From Cordilura impudica (lineage: Eukaryota; Arthropoda; Insecta; Diptera; Scathophagidae): a stretch of DNA of 64,000 nt. The notes beneath the pieces are model-generated. The model was given only the letters and a program-made list of their open reading frames with translations. It did not search any database and was not told where the DNA came from. A program made the translations under genes and the position numbers. Positions 10,999 to 21,489 of this stretch are shown piece by piece. Positions within the stretch are counted from its first letter, which is position 1, and every line of letters starts with the position of its first letter. The stretch covers positions 103,642,412-103,706,411 of the forward strand of contig OY821517.1 of assembly GCA_963682025.1 (NCBI GenBank), written 5' to 3'.

Positions 10999-13020
10999 AT
11001 GAGGAAGATTTAGCTTGAATAAAAAGTCATTTTTATAATTAAGAGGAGTTGAATTTTGGATCGTGAAATGAACAGGTTGAGGAAAAACCTTAAATTAAAA
11101 ATTAAAATGTAGTGTTAAGAAAAAAAGAAGGTTGAGGAAAAGCCTCTTAAAATTAAAATGTAGATTAAGGAAATTTAAAATTAGTGTAAAAGATAAATTA
11201 AAACAAATAAAATAAAAGTAAAGTTAAGTTTAATAAATTAAAAAAAAAAAAGAGAGACTAATGTCAAGAAAAGAGACGAATGTTTAAAAAATAAATAATT
11301 GAAACATAAAATAAAATTAAAACGGAGTTGAATTTTGAATGTTGCAGAAGAAAGGGTGAGGAAAAACCCTCTTAAGAATTTAAATTAAAAATGTAGTTTT
11401 AAATAAATAAAAAAAAAAAAGGTTTAAGTTAATTTAAAGAAACGTAGAGTTGAATTTTGTTTGCTGAAATGAAAAGGTTGAGGAATGAACCTCCGTAAAA
11501 TTAAAAATGTAGTTAAAAATAAAGTAAAGTTAAAAAAAAAAGTTAAGTGAAATTAAAAGTAGTGAAAAATTTAAGGAATAAAAACAAATAAAAATTAAAT
11601 AAACGTTAAGAAAAAAAAATTATTAGATTTAGAGACATGTGAATAAATCAAATTCTGTGTTAATGAATAATGCTGTTTGTGCTAAAAAAAAAACCCTTCT
11701 GAGCAAAAAATTTGAAGTTAATTAAAAAAAAAAAAATAAAAAAGACAATAATGTTAAGAAAAGAACAGAATGTTTAAAAAAAAATTATTAATGTTTAAGA
11801 ACTAAAGAAATGGTGGAAGAACCTTTTTAAAGAAACTAAAATCAAATTATATTTAAGAACTTAAATACTGGTTTACTGGTTTAAAAAAAAATAAATAATT
11901 GAAAAATAATATAAAAATATAAAACAACACAAGTTGATTAAACAAATTTTGTATTGAAATCAACTACTATATCATCATTAATCATCATATTGATTGCGAG
12001 ACACAACCACGGCGTCTGGCGGCAGCAGCTTCATCCTCAACAACTACAACCCTATGGCGGTAATTAAAAGAAACTAATTAAAATGTTTTCGTAAATCTAA
12101 ATTAAATTAAATAAATTTTCTAAGATTTGTCTAACTATAAACTAAAATTATTTTTTAAAGATTTTTCTAATTATAAATCAAAATTTTTTCTAAATATAAA
12201 TTTAATCGAATATTTTCTACGTTAATAAAATTTACTAAATATAAATTTTAACTAAAAACTTTCTAAATTAAGGACTTTGCTATATATAAAATTAAACTAA
12301 AAAAAATCTTCCCAAATGAAAAAAAATGGAGCTAAGATTAAAAATTATAATAAGAAATGTAATTTAGCTAAAATTAAAATTTTGCTGTAAACAAAATTTT
12401 TTTAAATTTAAATTCAAAACTAAATTAAAATCACCAAACTAATAATTTGTATATATTTAGAATTGCTGTAAAATTTAAAATTAACCTAAACTTAAAATTA
12501 TACTAAATTTAAGAATATTTACAAAACGGTACCATATTTAAAAAAAAAAAAAAAAAAAACAAATATTTTTTTTGGTTAAAGTTAAAATTAAAACTAAATT
12601 TTATTTAAAATATTATTATTATTCCGTAGTGCTAAAATTCAAATTGAGCTAAAATTAAAATATTATTAAAAGCAAAATTTTTCTAAATTAAACTGCGCTA
12701 AATATAAATTGTGCAAAAATAGTGCTAAATTCCAATTGATAAAGTTAAAATTTTGTTAAAATTAAAATTTTCCTAAAACTTAAAAATGTTCCTAAATTTA
12801 AAAATTACCCTAAATTTAAAATTTTCCTAAAACAGAATTTTGCTAAAATTTCAAAATTTTTCTAAAATTAAAATTAAGCTAAATTTAAAATTTTTTCCTA
12901 AAATTAAAATATCCCTAAAATTAAAATTTTTGCTAAAATTAATTTAAAAATTAAAAACCTTGAAATGAAGGTAAAATAAATAAAATTTGAAAACCCCATG
13001 TAGAAAACCAAACCAAACCA
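10999..13020. other. A-rich low-complexity tract with a repeated motif
   Basis: About 2 kb dominated by A and T runs, with poly-A at about 12540-12559. At 11046, 11324 and 11449 the motif gagttgaattttg recurs, followed 20-25 bases later by ggttgaggaaaaacct or close variants; a shorter copy is near 11130. No coding capacity. 12000-12060 is a less AT-rich patch (cggcgtctggcggcagcagc) without an assignable function. Confidence 0.5.
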
Positions 13021-13029
13021 AATCTTTTC

Positions 13030-13325
13030 ATTGCAGTGGGTTACCTCCAATTGAGATGGAGTCGAGGTAACATGGTAGGGAGGGCAAAAAGGGGCAGAAC
13101 ACCTCGTCCCCAATCCCAAGGTAAGTACGGCCATCCGTCCCATTTAGTATCCGCTTTTTTGACAGTTGTTTTTTTTTTAAATCGCACGTGAAAATCTGTA
13201 GTGCGGTTTCCCTGGGCCTGAGCAAGACCCCACCCATCCGGCGAGCTAGGCCCCTTCGCAAGCACGTGCGACCAGCAAAGGCTCAGGGAAACGGAAGCGG
13301 ATCCTCCACCCCAACCGCACCATTA
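13030..13325. other. GC-rich island, unassigned
   Basis: Base composition shifts sharply, with blocks such as gaacacctcgtccccaatcc and gagcaagaccccacccatcc, between very AT-rich flanks. Minus-strand frames of 74-79 codons cross it in two phases with no recognised domain. It is probably a piece of a foreign retroelement, with no direct proof. Confidence 0.35.
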
Positions 13326-13339
13326 CAATCAACTATACT

Positions 13340-13560
13340 ATGGTAACCATTTAAACTGATGAAGGTCTGTTAAAGTTCAGACCTAGTCCCCAAATGAAGT
13401 TTCCCCTATTGTATCGATCAATATTGCTCAATGATATAAATTGTAAAATAGATTGCGATCCAATTTAGGTTGTGTATATTGATATAGTATCCAGAAGTCA
13501 TCATTCAGAAACTGAAAAGTCTAGAATTAATTTTAGTCATAGTCCCCATTATGCGTGGCA
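13340..13560 (+). repeat. GTCY-type dispersed repeat, internal fragment
   Basis: Contains gttcagacctagtcccca, a degraded cgacataaattgc block and tttagtcatagtcccc, in family order. Both ends are missing. Confidence 0.5.
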
Positions 13561-13842
13561 TCTCTTGAATCCCTCTAGTGACTTACAAGCATAACAAGTT
13601 TTTTTTTTTAAAATTTTGTTTGTTTGTTTGTAACACAACATATATGGCATCGATCGGCTAATATTTGGTTTTGTCTTAAATTCACCTATACAATAATAAA
13701 AATTATTACGAAAACAATTTGAGGGTAAGAATTCCTCGCCAAAGAATATAAACACAAATGTTGGAATTCGGTCTGTAGTGACCAACGTAATTTAGTAGAA
13801 AATTTGCCTATTTTCCCATTTAAAAATTAGGCTTACTCATAT

Positions 13843-13901
13843 GGAATAATTGTATGGGGCTTAGTTCTGAACATACTCCAATTTTATAAAAATTCAGTTA
13901 A
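13843..13901 (-). repeat. GTCY-type repeat, left part, split by the piggyBac
   Basis: tgtatggggcttagttctga and following bases match the minus-orientation consensus. The sequence breaks at TTAA and resumes at 16547. Confidence 0.6.
13898..13901. other. TTAA target-site duplication, left
   Basis: TTAA directly outside the left terminal repeat; it matches the TTAA at 16547-16550, as expected for piggyBac. Confidence 0.88.
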
Positions 13902-16546
13902 CCCTACGATTCATAACCGGGTACCCGTGTACCTTTTTTGACTTTAAAGTGCTGCTGTGCCTATAATTTTTGAGATATGGACATAAAACTCCGAATCATG
14001 AGAGATTTTGGCTAAACTAAGATTTAAATACGAAAAAATTCAAAATATTTTCAATATTTTCTTTAAAAAATGATTTTAAATGTTTTACGCAAATAAACAC
14101 ACAACCGGGGTCCGCGGGTACCCTAATGCAATTCCTATGTAAATGCCTGACATGTAAATGAAAAAACGTTTTTTTGTGTTGTTTTTATTGGAAATAAATG
14201 TCTTTTTTATTTATTTTATCATATTTTATATATATTATATTATAATTCATCCGAATCACTATCGTTGTTATTGTGGCAATTGTAGCATTTAGTAATTGTT
14301 ATGGCGTGCTCATCGCATATCGGCGTGCTACATATGCTGCAATTTTTTCTAGTTTTTCTTCTGCGCTTATTTGGAAGAAGGTTGCACATGTAGCACACGC
14401 CCGTATGTACTTTTCTGCCCCTTTGTCGTGCTGACGGAGATGTTGACGGACCTGCAGCACAAAGCACACTCTCCAACGGCCTTCCGAGGATGCTTTCAAT
14501 TGCATTTTTTGTTAAAAATTGGCGCACGCTTTGCACATTTGAAATTCTATTTTCTATAACAGGAATGCACAGGTTTTCTACCAGTTGACGCAGGAAATTC
14601 TTCCTGCGCGTCGTGGTGTATCGTGCAGTTGGATTATTTCCATAATATATGATGTGTGATGCAAATGCGCTCACATCAATGATGTTATAGAAAAATGCCA
14701 TCGGCCATCTTCTTGTTTGTCGCTGGGTCGTGTATTCTTGGAGAGTTTGGTTCATTACGTCCACCCCACCTTTTGTTTGGTTATAAAAATTTATAATTTC
14801 TGGTTTCCCACTCTCGTCAATTTGTGCATCATCATGCATACTAGAAAGAAGGATGACCGAGTTGGACTTCCGCTGCTTATATGAGAGCAGTGTTACGTTG
14901 TCGTAGAAGCCAAATAAACTTGAACCAACGTCTTTTTTTTTTTGTCTTCTTTCATCTGCGCAGGGATGTAAGCTTTGTTGCGGCGGAGTGTACCCACAAT
15001 GCTGAGCTTTTCTACGTTTAGTTGCCTAGCCAACGGCAGCGTCGTAAAAAAATTATCCATTGTTATATTTCGTCCGCTACCGTAGTATGGCCCAACTAAA
15101 TCTCTCACCACTCTTTCGCCAACACCAACTTCACGACCAGTTTCTTGTTTGCCAGTATATATTTTGCCATGAAGTGGATATGAGTTTTTGGCATCGCAAA
15201 TCCACCATACTTTTATGCCATATTTTGCTGGCTTCGAGGGTATATATTGGGTGAATTTGGTTCTACCACGGTATGGATATAATTGTTCATCAATGGTCAA
15301 ATATTCTGATGGCACATAATATCTGGCAAGATTTGCATTGAGCATTATCCAAATATCGCGAATTGGCGCCGCTTTGTCTTGACGCTGCCGCTCACCCGTG
15401 TTCTGGGGTCGTCAAACCGCATAAAACGCAGCAAATCGAAAAACCTGTTTATTCCCATGGTGGCGCGGAATATTGGGTGAGCCTGTGACGTCCACAAATC
15501 TCTTGCGTTTTCGTCATTAGAATGATTTGTGCCAGCCATCAAAATCATTCCAATGAACGCATAAATTTCGTTGATTGTCGTGTCTTTCCACTTCAACTGA
15601 CGTCTATTGGGATTCGCTTCATTGTACGCATTATATGTGGCATGCGCTTTTCTATTTGTGTGGCGCACTATTATATCCACCATTTCCACTGTGAGGTATG
15701 ATTTGAAACACTGCAAAGGCGTCATATTTTCAGTAATCCGCGCTGGACCACAGCGGTCTCTGAATATATTGTGGCTTCTCACTTGTTGGCAACTACGTGG
15801 TGTTCGCTGCCATTGTGTGCCGTCACGTGCAGTCATGTAGTCTGCTGGGTTTGTTGTTGGTGCATCTTCTTGCATATCATCATCTTCACTTTCATCATCA
15901 AAGAAAATTTCCTCTGGTGCGTCAATAGCAGCTGCAATTTCGTTTGCGTTGTCAACATTCAAATCTTCATTCTCTGATTCCGAAACTTCGCCAGTATATG
16001 ACACATTTCCTTCATTTTGGTCTTCCACAGGGTCCACTTCAAGGTCCTCATCTTGAGTCGCTTCCTCAAATAAACGTTGAATATATGTGCTTCTTGCTTC
16101 ATCACTCAAATTCCAGTATTCCCTTGTAGACAAATATCGGTCGTTGCGGCTCATTTTTCACCAACTTCACTGTTCAAATATTCAACACAGACTGGCGAAG
16201 CAAATGAAATATTTCAATTTTACGACACAAATGAACATCTGCTATCTAATTCAAAAGTAATTAAGCAAGTAGGTACCGGAAAAAAGCAAAAAAAGCAAAT
16301 AAACAACCCTTACATAAAACCAGTTTCTGCCTACTTGTGTCGCTTTAGGTACTTATATACGAACAGAAACCAGTTTTTTTTCCAAATATCAAATTTGTAC
16401 AGTTGAGAACGCAAAATATAATCAACAACAAAAATATTTACAGGAAAATATTATTTTATTTCAATAAATGCAAAACAACCTACTTCGGGTACCCGGGTAC
16501 CTTGGTTATGAAATTAAAGGAGTTTTGCTGGTTATGAATCGTACGG
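13902..16546 (-). mobile_element. piggyBac-like transposon, 2.6 kb, near intact
   Basis: The ends are inverted over at least 17 bp with one mismatch: ccctacgattcataacc at 13902, and ggttatgaatcgtacgg ending at 16546. TTAA flanks both ends exactly. Subterminal cgggtacccgggtacc-type palindromic blocks occur on both sides (13919-13936, 16485-16502). One transposase reading frame fills the centre on the minus strand, broken by two small frameshifts. The flanks form a minus-orientation GTCY repeat, so the insertion is younger than that repeat. Confidence 0.92.
14240..16154 (-). pseudogene. piggyBac transposase with two 1-base frameshifts
   Basis: Three consecutive minus-strand frames (16154-15345, 15345-14893, then to 14240) make up one piggyBac transposase. 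The N-terminus is acidic (about 100 aa). The RNase H-like core has its three aspartates in EYLTIDEQLYPYRG, NITMDNFFTTLPLA and KGGVDVMNQ. The C-terminus is a Cys/His-rich finger (CYMC, CSIC, CDEH, CYNC). The first shift lies near 15395-15405, after PRTRV. The second lies in a run of T at about 14932-14943, after KEDKKKK; in the shifted frame FGFYDNVTLLSY continues up to MHDDAQ. No other stop was found, so decay is recent, or the breaks are homopolymer sequencing errors. The protein excises and inserts DNA at TTAA. Confidence 0.88.
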
Positions 16547-16550
16547 TTAA
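16547..16550. other. TTAA target-site duplication, right
   Basis: Second copy of the TTAA duplication of the piggyBac. Confidence 0.88.
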
Positions 16551-16645
16551 TAGTGATTACTTTTGATATTTGCGATCTGTGTATAATAAAGTATTGGTCT
16601 AGGTCAAGTATTGTTGGTAGTTTGAAACAGCAAAGCCAACTCTAG
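16551..16645 (-). repeat. GTCY-type repeat, right part, split by the piggyBac
   Basis: Resumes with ttgcgatctgtgtataat and tattggtctaggtcaagtat, the minus-orientation proximal part of the family. Together with 13843-13901 it shows the piggyBac landed in an older repeat. Confidence 0.55.
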
Positions 16646-16978
16646 CCAGACAGTTGTCTAGGGCACAATAATATCAAGTTCGCATTTGTTAACTAAGAAC
16701 ATTCTTCGCAGATACGATGAAATAATTTTGGTTTTACCCTAATCAGTTTCAACGTCAAAGAACTTTGAAATTTCTGTTGTGTTAATAAAAAACGTTGAAT
16801 TTTCCTTCGTATTAAACTTTGAAGTTGTTTTTTTTTTACCTTGAAGTTGTTTTGGTCTTTCTTAAAGAGTAAATAATGCATTTGTTATGTGACACGTTCA
16901 CGTAATTAATTAAACATATTTCACTTTCCACGTGTTATCTTTCAATGACACTACAGTTTGTCTTAATTAAATTTTCAA
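16646..16978. other. Intergenic, no gene
   Basis: AT-rich, no supported feature. Confidence 0.5.
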
Positions 16979-16984
16979 TTTATT
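16979..16984 (-). promoter_or_regulatory. Polyadenylation signal of the second Tweedle gene
   Basis: AATAAA on the minus strand, about 85 bases beyond the stop codon at 17068. Confidence 0.45.
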
Positions 16985-17067
16985 TTCATTAATTACACAT
17001 TTAACAACAATAGCGATGGGTCACGCTCAATCAGTCTTCTAATTCATATTTTTTTTTTTTTTTCAGT

Positions 17068-18003
17068 TTACAAGCGGAAAAGACGAAGAATGTTGGCTGG
17101 TAAGTAGGTGCTACTGGGTTCATCGGCATCTACAGGGGTAGCTGGGGGAACGTCTGAAGAATCTGGGGCTGCAGCAGTAGCATCAGTATTATAGCTAGCA
17201 GCAGGAGCAGAAGCAACGATATTGTAGCTTTCAACGGGAGCTGGTTTTGAAGCAAAGTTCAACACTGGAGCAATACCACCATTAACAGACTGAGAGCTAC
17301 CGCCCAAGGAATTATATTGACCTTGAATCGCATTTACAGCATTCGCAGCATCTTCGGGAGTGCGGTATTTGACAAAGTGTACCTCGGGTTTTTTGTTATT
17401 ATTGTTGTTAAGCGTATTCAATTTGTGGGACAAATCGTCGAGATCAGCTTGTTTGTTGAGAACATAAATGTCGATCTTTTGCTCGCCAGCTTGTTTGGCC
17501 AAGGCAAGAGCAGCTTTTTCCAAACCATTATGTTCGGGACCCTTGATGAATATAACACGAAGGCCTTGTTTCACACCATTGGCATACTGGTGGTTGGCAA
17601 CGGGTTCATTGAAATCTTCTTCGTTGGCAGTGAAAGTGTAAAATTCCTTTTCGAGTTCAGCTTGAGGAGCATGTGAGGGAACATCATTGGTAAATGGAGA
17701 AAAATCACCTTGGGGAGCTACATTTGATGAAGAACCATAATTTCCACCATCATTGATAGAAGCAGAAATGTTACCTTCGGGAGCTACATAACTTCCGCCA
17801 TCGTTCGCAGATGCAGAAAAATCACCTTGGGGTGCTAATGAGGGAGCTACATTTGACGAAGAACCAGAATCTCCAGCACCAACAACACCTTCGCTAGGAG
17901 CAAGCGACAGACCTACGTCGGAGTGTTCTACAGGTTGGTAATTGTAACCCAATTTGTCTGCAGAGACCACAGCCACTAGCCAAAGAATAACGAAGGAGCG
18001 CAT
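17068..18003 (-). CDS. Tweedle-family cuticle protein, long variant
   Basis: Encodes 311 aa. The signal peptide is MRSFVILWLVAVVSA and the mature start DKLGYNYQPVEHSD. Residues 50-113 hold three imperfect units of the form APxGxxSASxNDGGxY. The Tweedle domain covers about 116-235, with EKEFYTFTANEE, VIFIKGPEHNG, DIYVLNKQADLDD, KPEVHFVKYRTPEDA and IQGQYNSLGG. The tail (about 250-311) is rich in Ala, Pro and Asp and longer than in the two shorter paralogues. No intron after codon 5. Likely a structural, secreted cuticle component. The frame is intact. A Helitron-like element starts only 89 bases upstream of the ATG, so the native promoter may be cut short; a TTTTATA/TATAAAA lies at 18040-18034, unusually close to the start codon. 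Confidence 0.92.
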   Translation of the reverse strand: MRSFVILWLVAVVSADKLGYNYQPVEHSDVGLSLAPSEGVVGAGDSGSSSNVAPSLAPQGDFSASANDGGSYVAPEGNISASINDGGNYGSSSNVAPQGDFSPFTNDVPSHAPQAELEKEFYTFTANEEDFNEPVANHQYANGVKQGLRVIFIKGPEHNGLEKAALALAKQAGEQKIDIYVLNKQADLDDLSHKLNTLNNNNNKKPEVHFVKYRTPEDAANAVNAIQGQYNSLGGSSQSVNGGIAPVLNFASKPAPVESYNIVASAPAASYNTDATAAAPDSSDVPPATPVDADEPSSTYLPANILRLFRL

Positions 18004-18033
18004 ATTAAATATGTATGGCCTCTATCAATTTGC

Positions 18034-18040
18034 TTTTATA
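18034..18040 (-). promoter_or_regulatory. Possible TATA box of the second Tweedle gene
   Basis: TATAAAA on the minus strand, only about 31-37 bases from the ATG. If used, transcription would start at or beside the start codon, which is odd for this family. A TATATA lies inside the inserted element's end at 18094-18101. Confidence 0.3.
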
Positions 18041-18119
18041 TTGCGAATGTTATAGTATGGCAAAATATCGTTCAATTTATACTTGTATTTATCTATATAT
18101 ACAAAATTCATTTTCTGTT

Positions 18120-19110
18120 TGTTTGTTTGTTTGTTTGTTTGACCGCTATACAAATTTTTATTTTTCAACGGATTTTCCTGAAATTTTGTACACACGATCT
18201 CTATACCACAGGAAAGGTCGCCGTATACTTTTTACCGACCACGCCTACTTTTACGCCCACTTTTTATGTAAAATTCATTTTCTGTTTTATTCATATTTGT
18301 TCACTATACAAATTTTTATTTGGTACACACGATCCCTGTACTCCAGCTAAGGTAACCATATACCTTTTATCGACCACGCCTACTTTTACGCACACATTTT
18401 ATATACAATTCATTTTCTGCTTTTTGGTATATTTATTCGCTATACAAATTATTATTTTTCAACGGATTTCTCTGAATTTTGCTACACACGATCTCCATAC
18501 TCCAGGAAAGGTCGCCATATGATTCTTACCGGCCACGCCTACTTCTGCGCCCACTTTTTGTATACAATTCGTTTTCTGTTTTTTGGTATATTTGTTAGCT
18601 ACACAAATTTTTATTTTTCAACGGAATTCTCTGAAATTTGGTACACACGATCTCTGTACTCCATATGATTCTTGCCGGCCATGCCTACTTCTACGCTCAC
18701 TTTTTATACAAAATTAATTTTCTGTTTTTTGGTATATTTGTTCACTATAGAAATTTTTATTTTTCGAGGGATGTTTAAAATTTGGTCACACGATCTCTAT
18801 ACTACAGGGAAGGTCACCATACGCTTCTTACAGGTCACGCCTACTTTGCGCCAACTTCTATGTATATAAAACTTATTTTTTTCCTTTTATTTGTTTCTTT
18901 ATTTGATTGCTATACAAAGTTTTATTTTTCAATGGCTTTCTCCGAAATATAGTACATATTCCAGGGAAGGCCGCCATATGAATTTTACCGAACCACGCTT
19001 ACTTTTACTCCCAATTTTCATATAAAATTCACATTTTGTTGTGTTTTATATTTCTTCCCTATACAAATTTGTACTTTTCAACGGATTTCTCTGAAATTTG
19101 GTTTACACGG
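18120..19110 (+). repeat. Tandem array, seven units of 128-168 bp
   Basis: The anchor nctatacaaatttttatttt recurs near 18147, 18302, 18430, 18598, 18743, 18910 and 19059. Each unit also holds cacgatctctatactccagg, accggccacgcctacttt and cattttctgttttttggtat. Units differ by substitutions and small indels. (GTTT)n at 18117-18140 opens the array. Confidence 0.85.
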
Positions 19111-19326
19111 AAATAACTACACTGTGAACAAATTTCCCAAACTTAAAAAAAGGTACCCAAAAGAAATGAACAAATTCCCCATTTTTTTTTTAATCGAAAG
19201 AAATTTTTACATATTTTTATTTAATGAATTTTGTTAAATATTTATTTTAGTAAACATTTGCATACTGCTCTCAATATATGTCCTACAATAAATGCATTTA
19301 AAATGAGTTTTCTTTTCAATAGCACG

Positions 19327-19790
19327 GAATATCGGAATGATCTGAAAAATATATTTTGACAATTAAAATAAGTTGGCAACAGCTGCGCGGCAGCACAGGT
19401 ATGGTTGCCAAATGCGCGGAAGCGGCGCGCAGTGCGCCACCGCGGACTGGGACGCGACGGATGCGGACGCGACGCACTCTCGGAACACAGCCCAGCTAAA
19501 ATATCGCAATGCTCCAAAAAATATGTTTTAGGAATTAAAATAAGTTAACGAGAACTAAGCGGCAGAACGGGTAGTAGCTGCGAGGAAGCGGCGCGAGGCG
19601 CGGGGACGCGGACGCGACGGATGCGGACGCGACGCGCTCGCGGAACACAGCTCAGCAAAAATATCGCAATGATCTGAAAAATATATTTTGGCGATTAAAA
19701 TAAGTTGACAACAACTGCGCGGCAGCACGGGTCTGGCTGCCAAACGCGAGGAATCGGGCGCGACTCGCTCGCGGAACACAGCTTAGTGAA
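19327..19790 (+). repeat. GC-rich tandem repeat, three units of ~165 bp
   Basis: Each unit starts aatatcgnaatgatctgaaaa-like, then ttttgncnattaaaataagt, then a very GC-rich part (gcggacgcgacggatgcgga, cgcggaacacag). Starts near 19327, 19500 and 19661. The alternation of AT-rich and nearly pure G+C blocks is unlike anything else in the window. Confidence 0.8.
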
Positions 19791-20277
19791 ATGTCATATG
19801 ATAAATTTTATCTACGTATGTGAAATAATTACCTGCTGATCAAAATAGGACACACATATACTATAAGCAGTTGCTTAAAGAAACCTTGCGACACAATATT
19901 AAACGTCGCATTAGTATTTCATTTCTGAAACTTGAATTTGACGTCTCTGCTCAATGATGATCACTTATTGAATGAAGTAATTCGATTTTTAAAAGTTCTG
20001 ATTCCTTTAATTTGCAAACGATTCCCTTATATTTGATGTTTATAAATAAACTTAAAAAATACTTAAAGCGGTTTCGCAACTTATTTTTGAAGCATTTTTG
20101 CTGCAGCATCTTAAAAAACTTCTAAATTAAAAAATCAAAAAATTTTGAATTGAAATAAAAAAATTAATTTACTGCCCATACAAATTTTTAAGTACTCAGC
20201 GCCTGGTAGGCATAGTGAACCATTTTTCAAGTCAAAGGCCTTTTTATGCCGGGCAAGACCGGGTAAAAACAGCTAGT

Positions 20278-21489
20278 AATATATATATATATATATATCC
20301 ATAAGCTGATTTTCATATTTCAATAATTCAGTTCATTTAAATTAAAAAAAGTTTTTAAATCAATGAAGTTTTTATATCTAATTCGATTTTTGTTGCTAGT
20401 GTTGATTCATACTGGTTAGTGGCCATAATAATGGACAATATTGGTTAAAAACCTAAAATAAAACTCCATGAATATTTAAATATTTGTTGGTTGTTTACTT
20501 TTTTTTTTTTTTTTTTTTTGAGTTGATAACATTGTTGATCTGAGTCACAAACATAAAATATAATTCTAACAAGTTTCAATTAAGCTTTTGACATTTATGA
20601 AATTTTTCCAAATCATATTGAATTTAAATTGGGTGGCTAAGTTTTCGTAATAAATTCTATTTAAATTCTATTTTATGGAGTGATTAAATTAATCACTTTG
20701 TGTTGTTTTTGTTTTTTTAGTTTTTATCATTTTTCATAATGAACCACAATCAATGTGTTAATTTATGCAAATAAACATGATTTGACACTGTTTATATAAA
20801 TTCACGTATATATATTTTTATATACATAGTTGTAGTATTTGCCAATTCCGAAAACTTGTTTTTGTTTTCATGATTTGCTATGCAAATAGCAGAGGGTGGA
20901 TTGACCTTTAACTTTTATCACCGGAAGATAACTTAAAGAAGATGATTAACTGATTAAGGTAATCGAGCGTTTGAATTTATTATTATGAAATATGTGTTTT
21001 TATAAATCATTGAGGACTGCAATGACATATGTTGCAAACTTTTTTATGATTTATAGTTCTAAAAATTTATTAATAAAATATGGAATTTCACAACTTCATG
21101 CTCTTGATCTTTTTTTATTTTTTTTTTGTCTTGATCAATATGTTCCCAATTTCGGTCAGATATATAAAGTGTTTATGCCTGCATTAAATACTTAATATAT
21201 TCACGCTCATCCCTGACTCACCGACTGCATCCGTAACGCTATATATCCGTCTGTAGTTGTTGATATGGCTGATTAATGGGTGGTTGATAAACTCTATAAA
21301 ATAGTGGTTTATAAATTCGATAAAATATACCACATATGTAGGTACTCTATCCAGCGCCTTATAACTAAAAAATTTATTTTAAAGGTTTAAAAACTTGAGT
21401 TGGTAACACTGTTTTATTTGACACCGATTTAAGGTATGAACTATCTTCTAAAATCCCTCAAAAATATTCGAATTATTTTTGAAGTTACA
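20278..21489. other. AT-rich spacer, no gene
   Basis: Opens with (AT)n at 20278-20297 and holds a poly-T run at about 20500-20519. Short open frames (such as 20992-21195) show no motif. Confidence 0.5.

Larger units (their letters stand above)
18092..20277 (+). mobile_element. Helitron-like element with internal tandem repeats
   Basis: The 5' end TCTATATATACAAAATTC follows an A; the 3' end is agCTAGT (CTAGT at 20273-20277), fitting the TC...CTRRT Helitron pattern. A small self-pairing CCGG...CCGG lies about 18-30 bases upstream of the end. Between the ends are an array of seven 128-168-bp units, three GC-rich units and unique AT-rich DNA. No Rep/Hel gene is present, so it is non-autonomous. 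Treating it as a single element rests on its two ends; an insertion of one element into another is possible. Confidence 0.5.

Noticed and set aside
10830..11000. LTR of a retrotransposon
   Set aside because: TATA-like and AATAAA motifs fit, but there is no second LTR, primer binding site or target duplication.
19242..19779. Arg/Ala/Pro-rich frames on the minus strand
   Set aside because: Produced by GC-rich tandem units, not by a gene.
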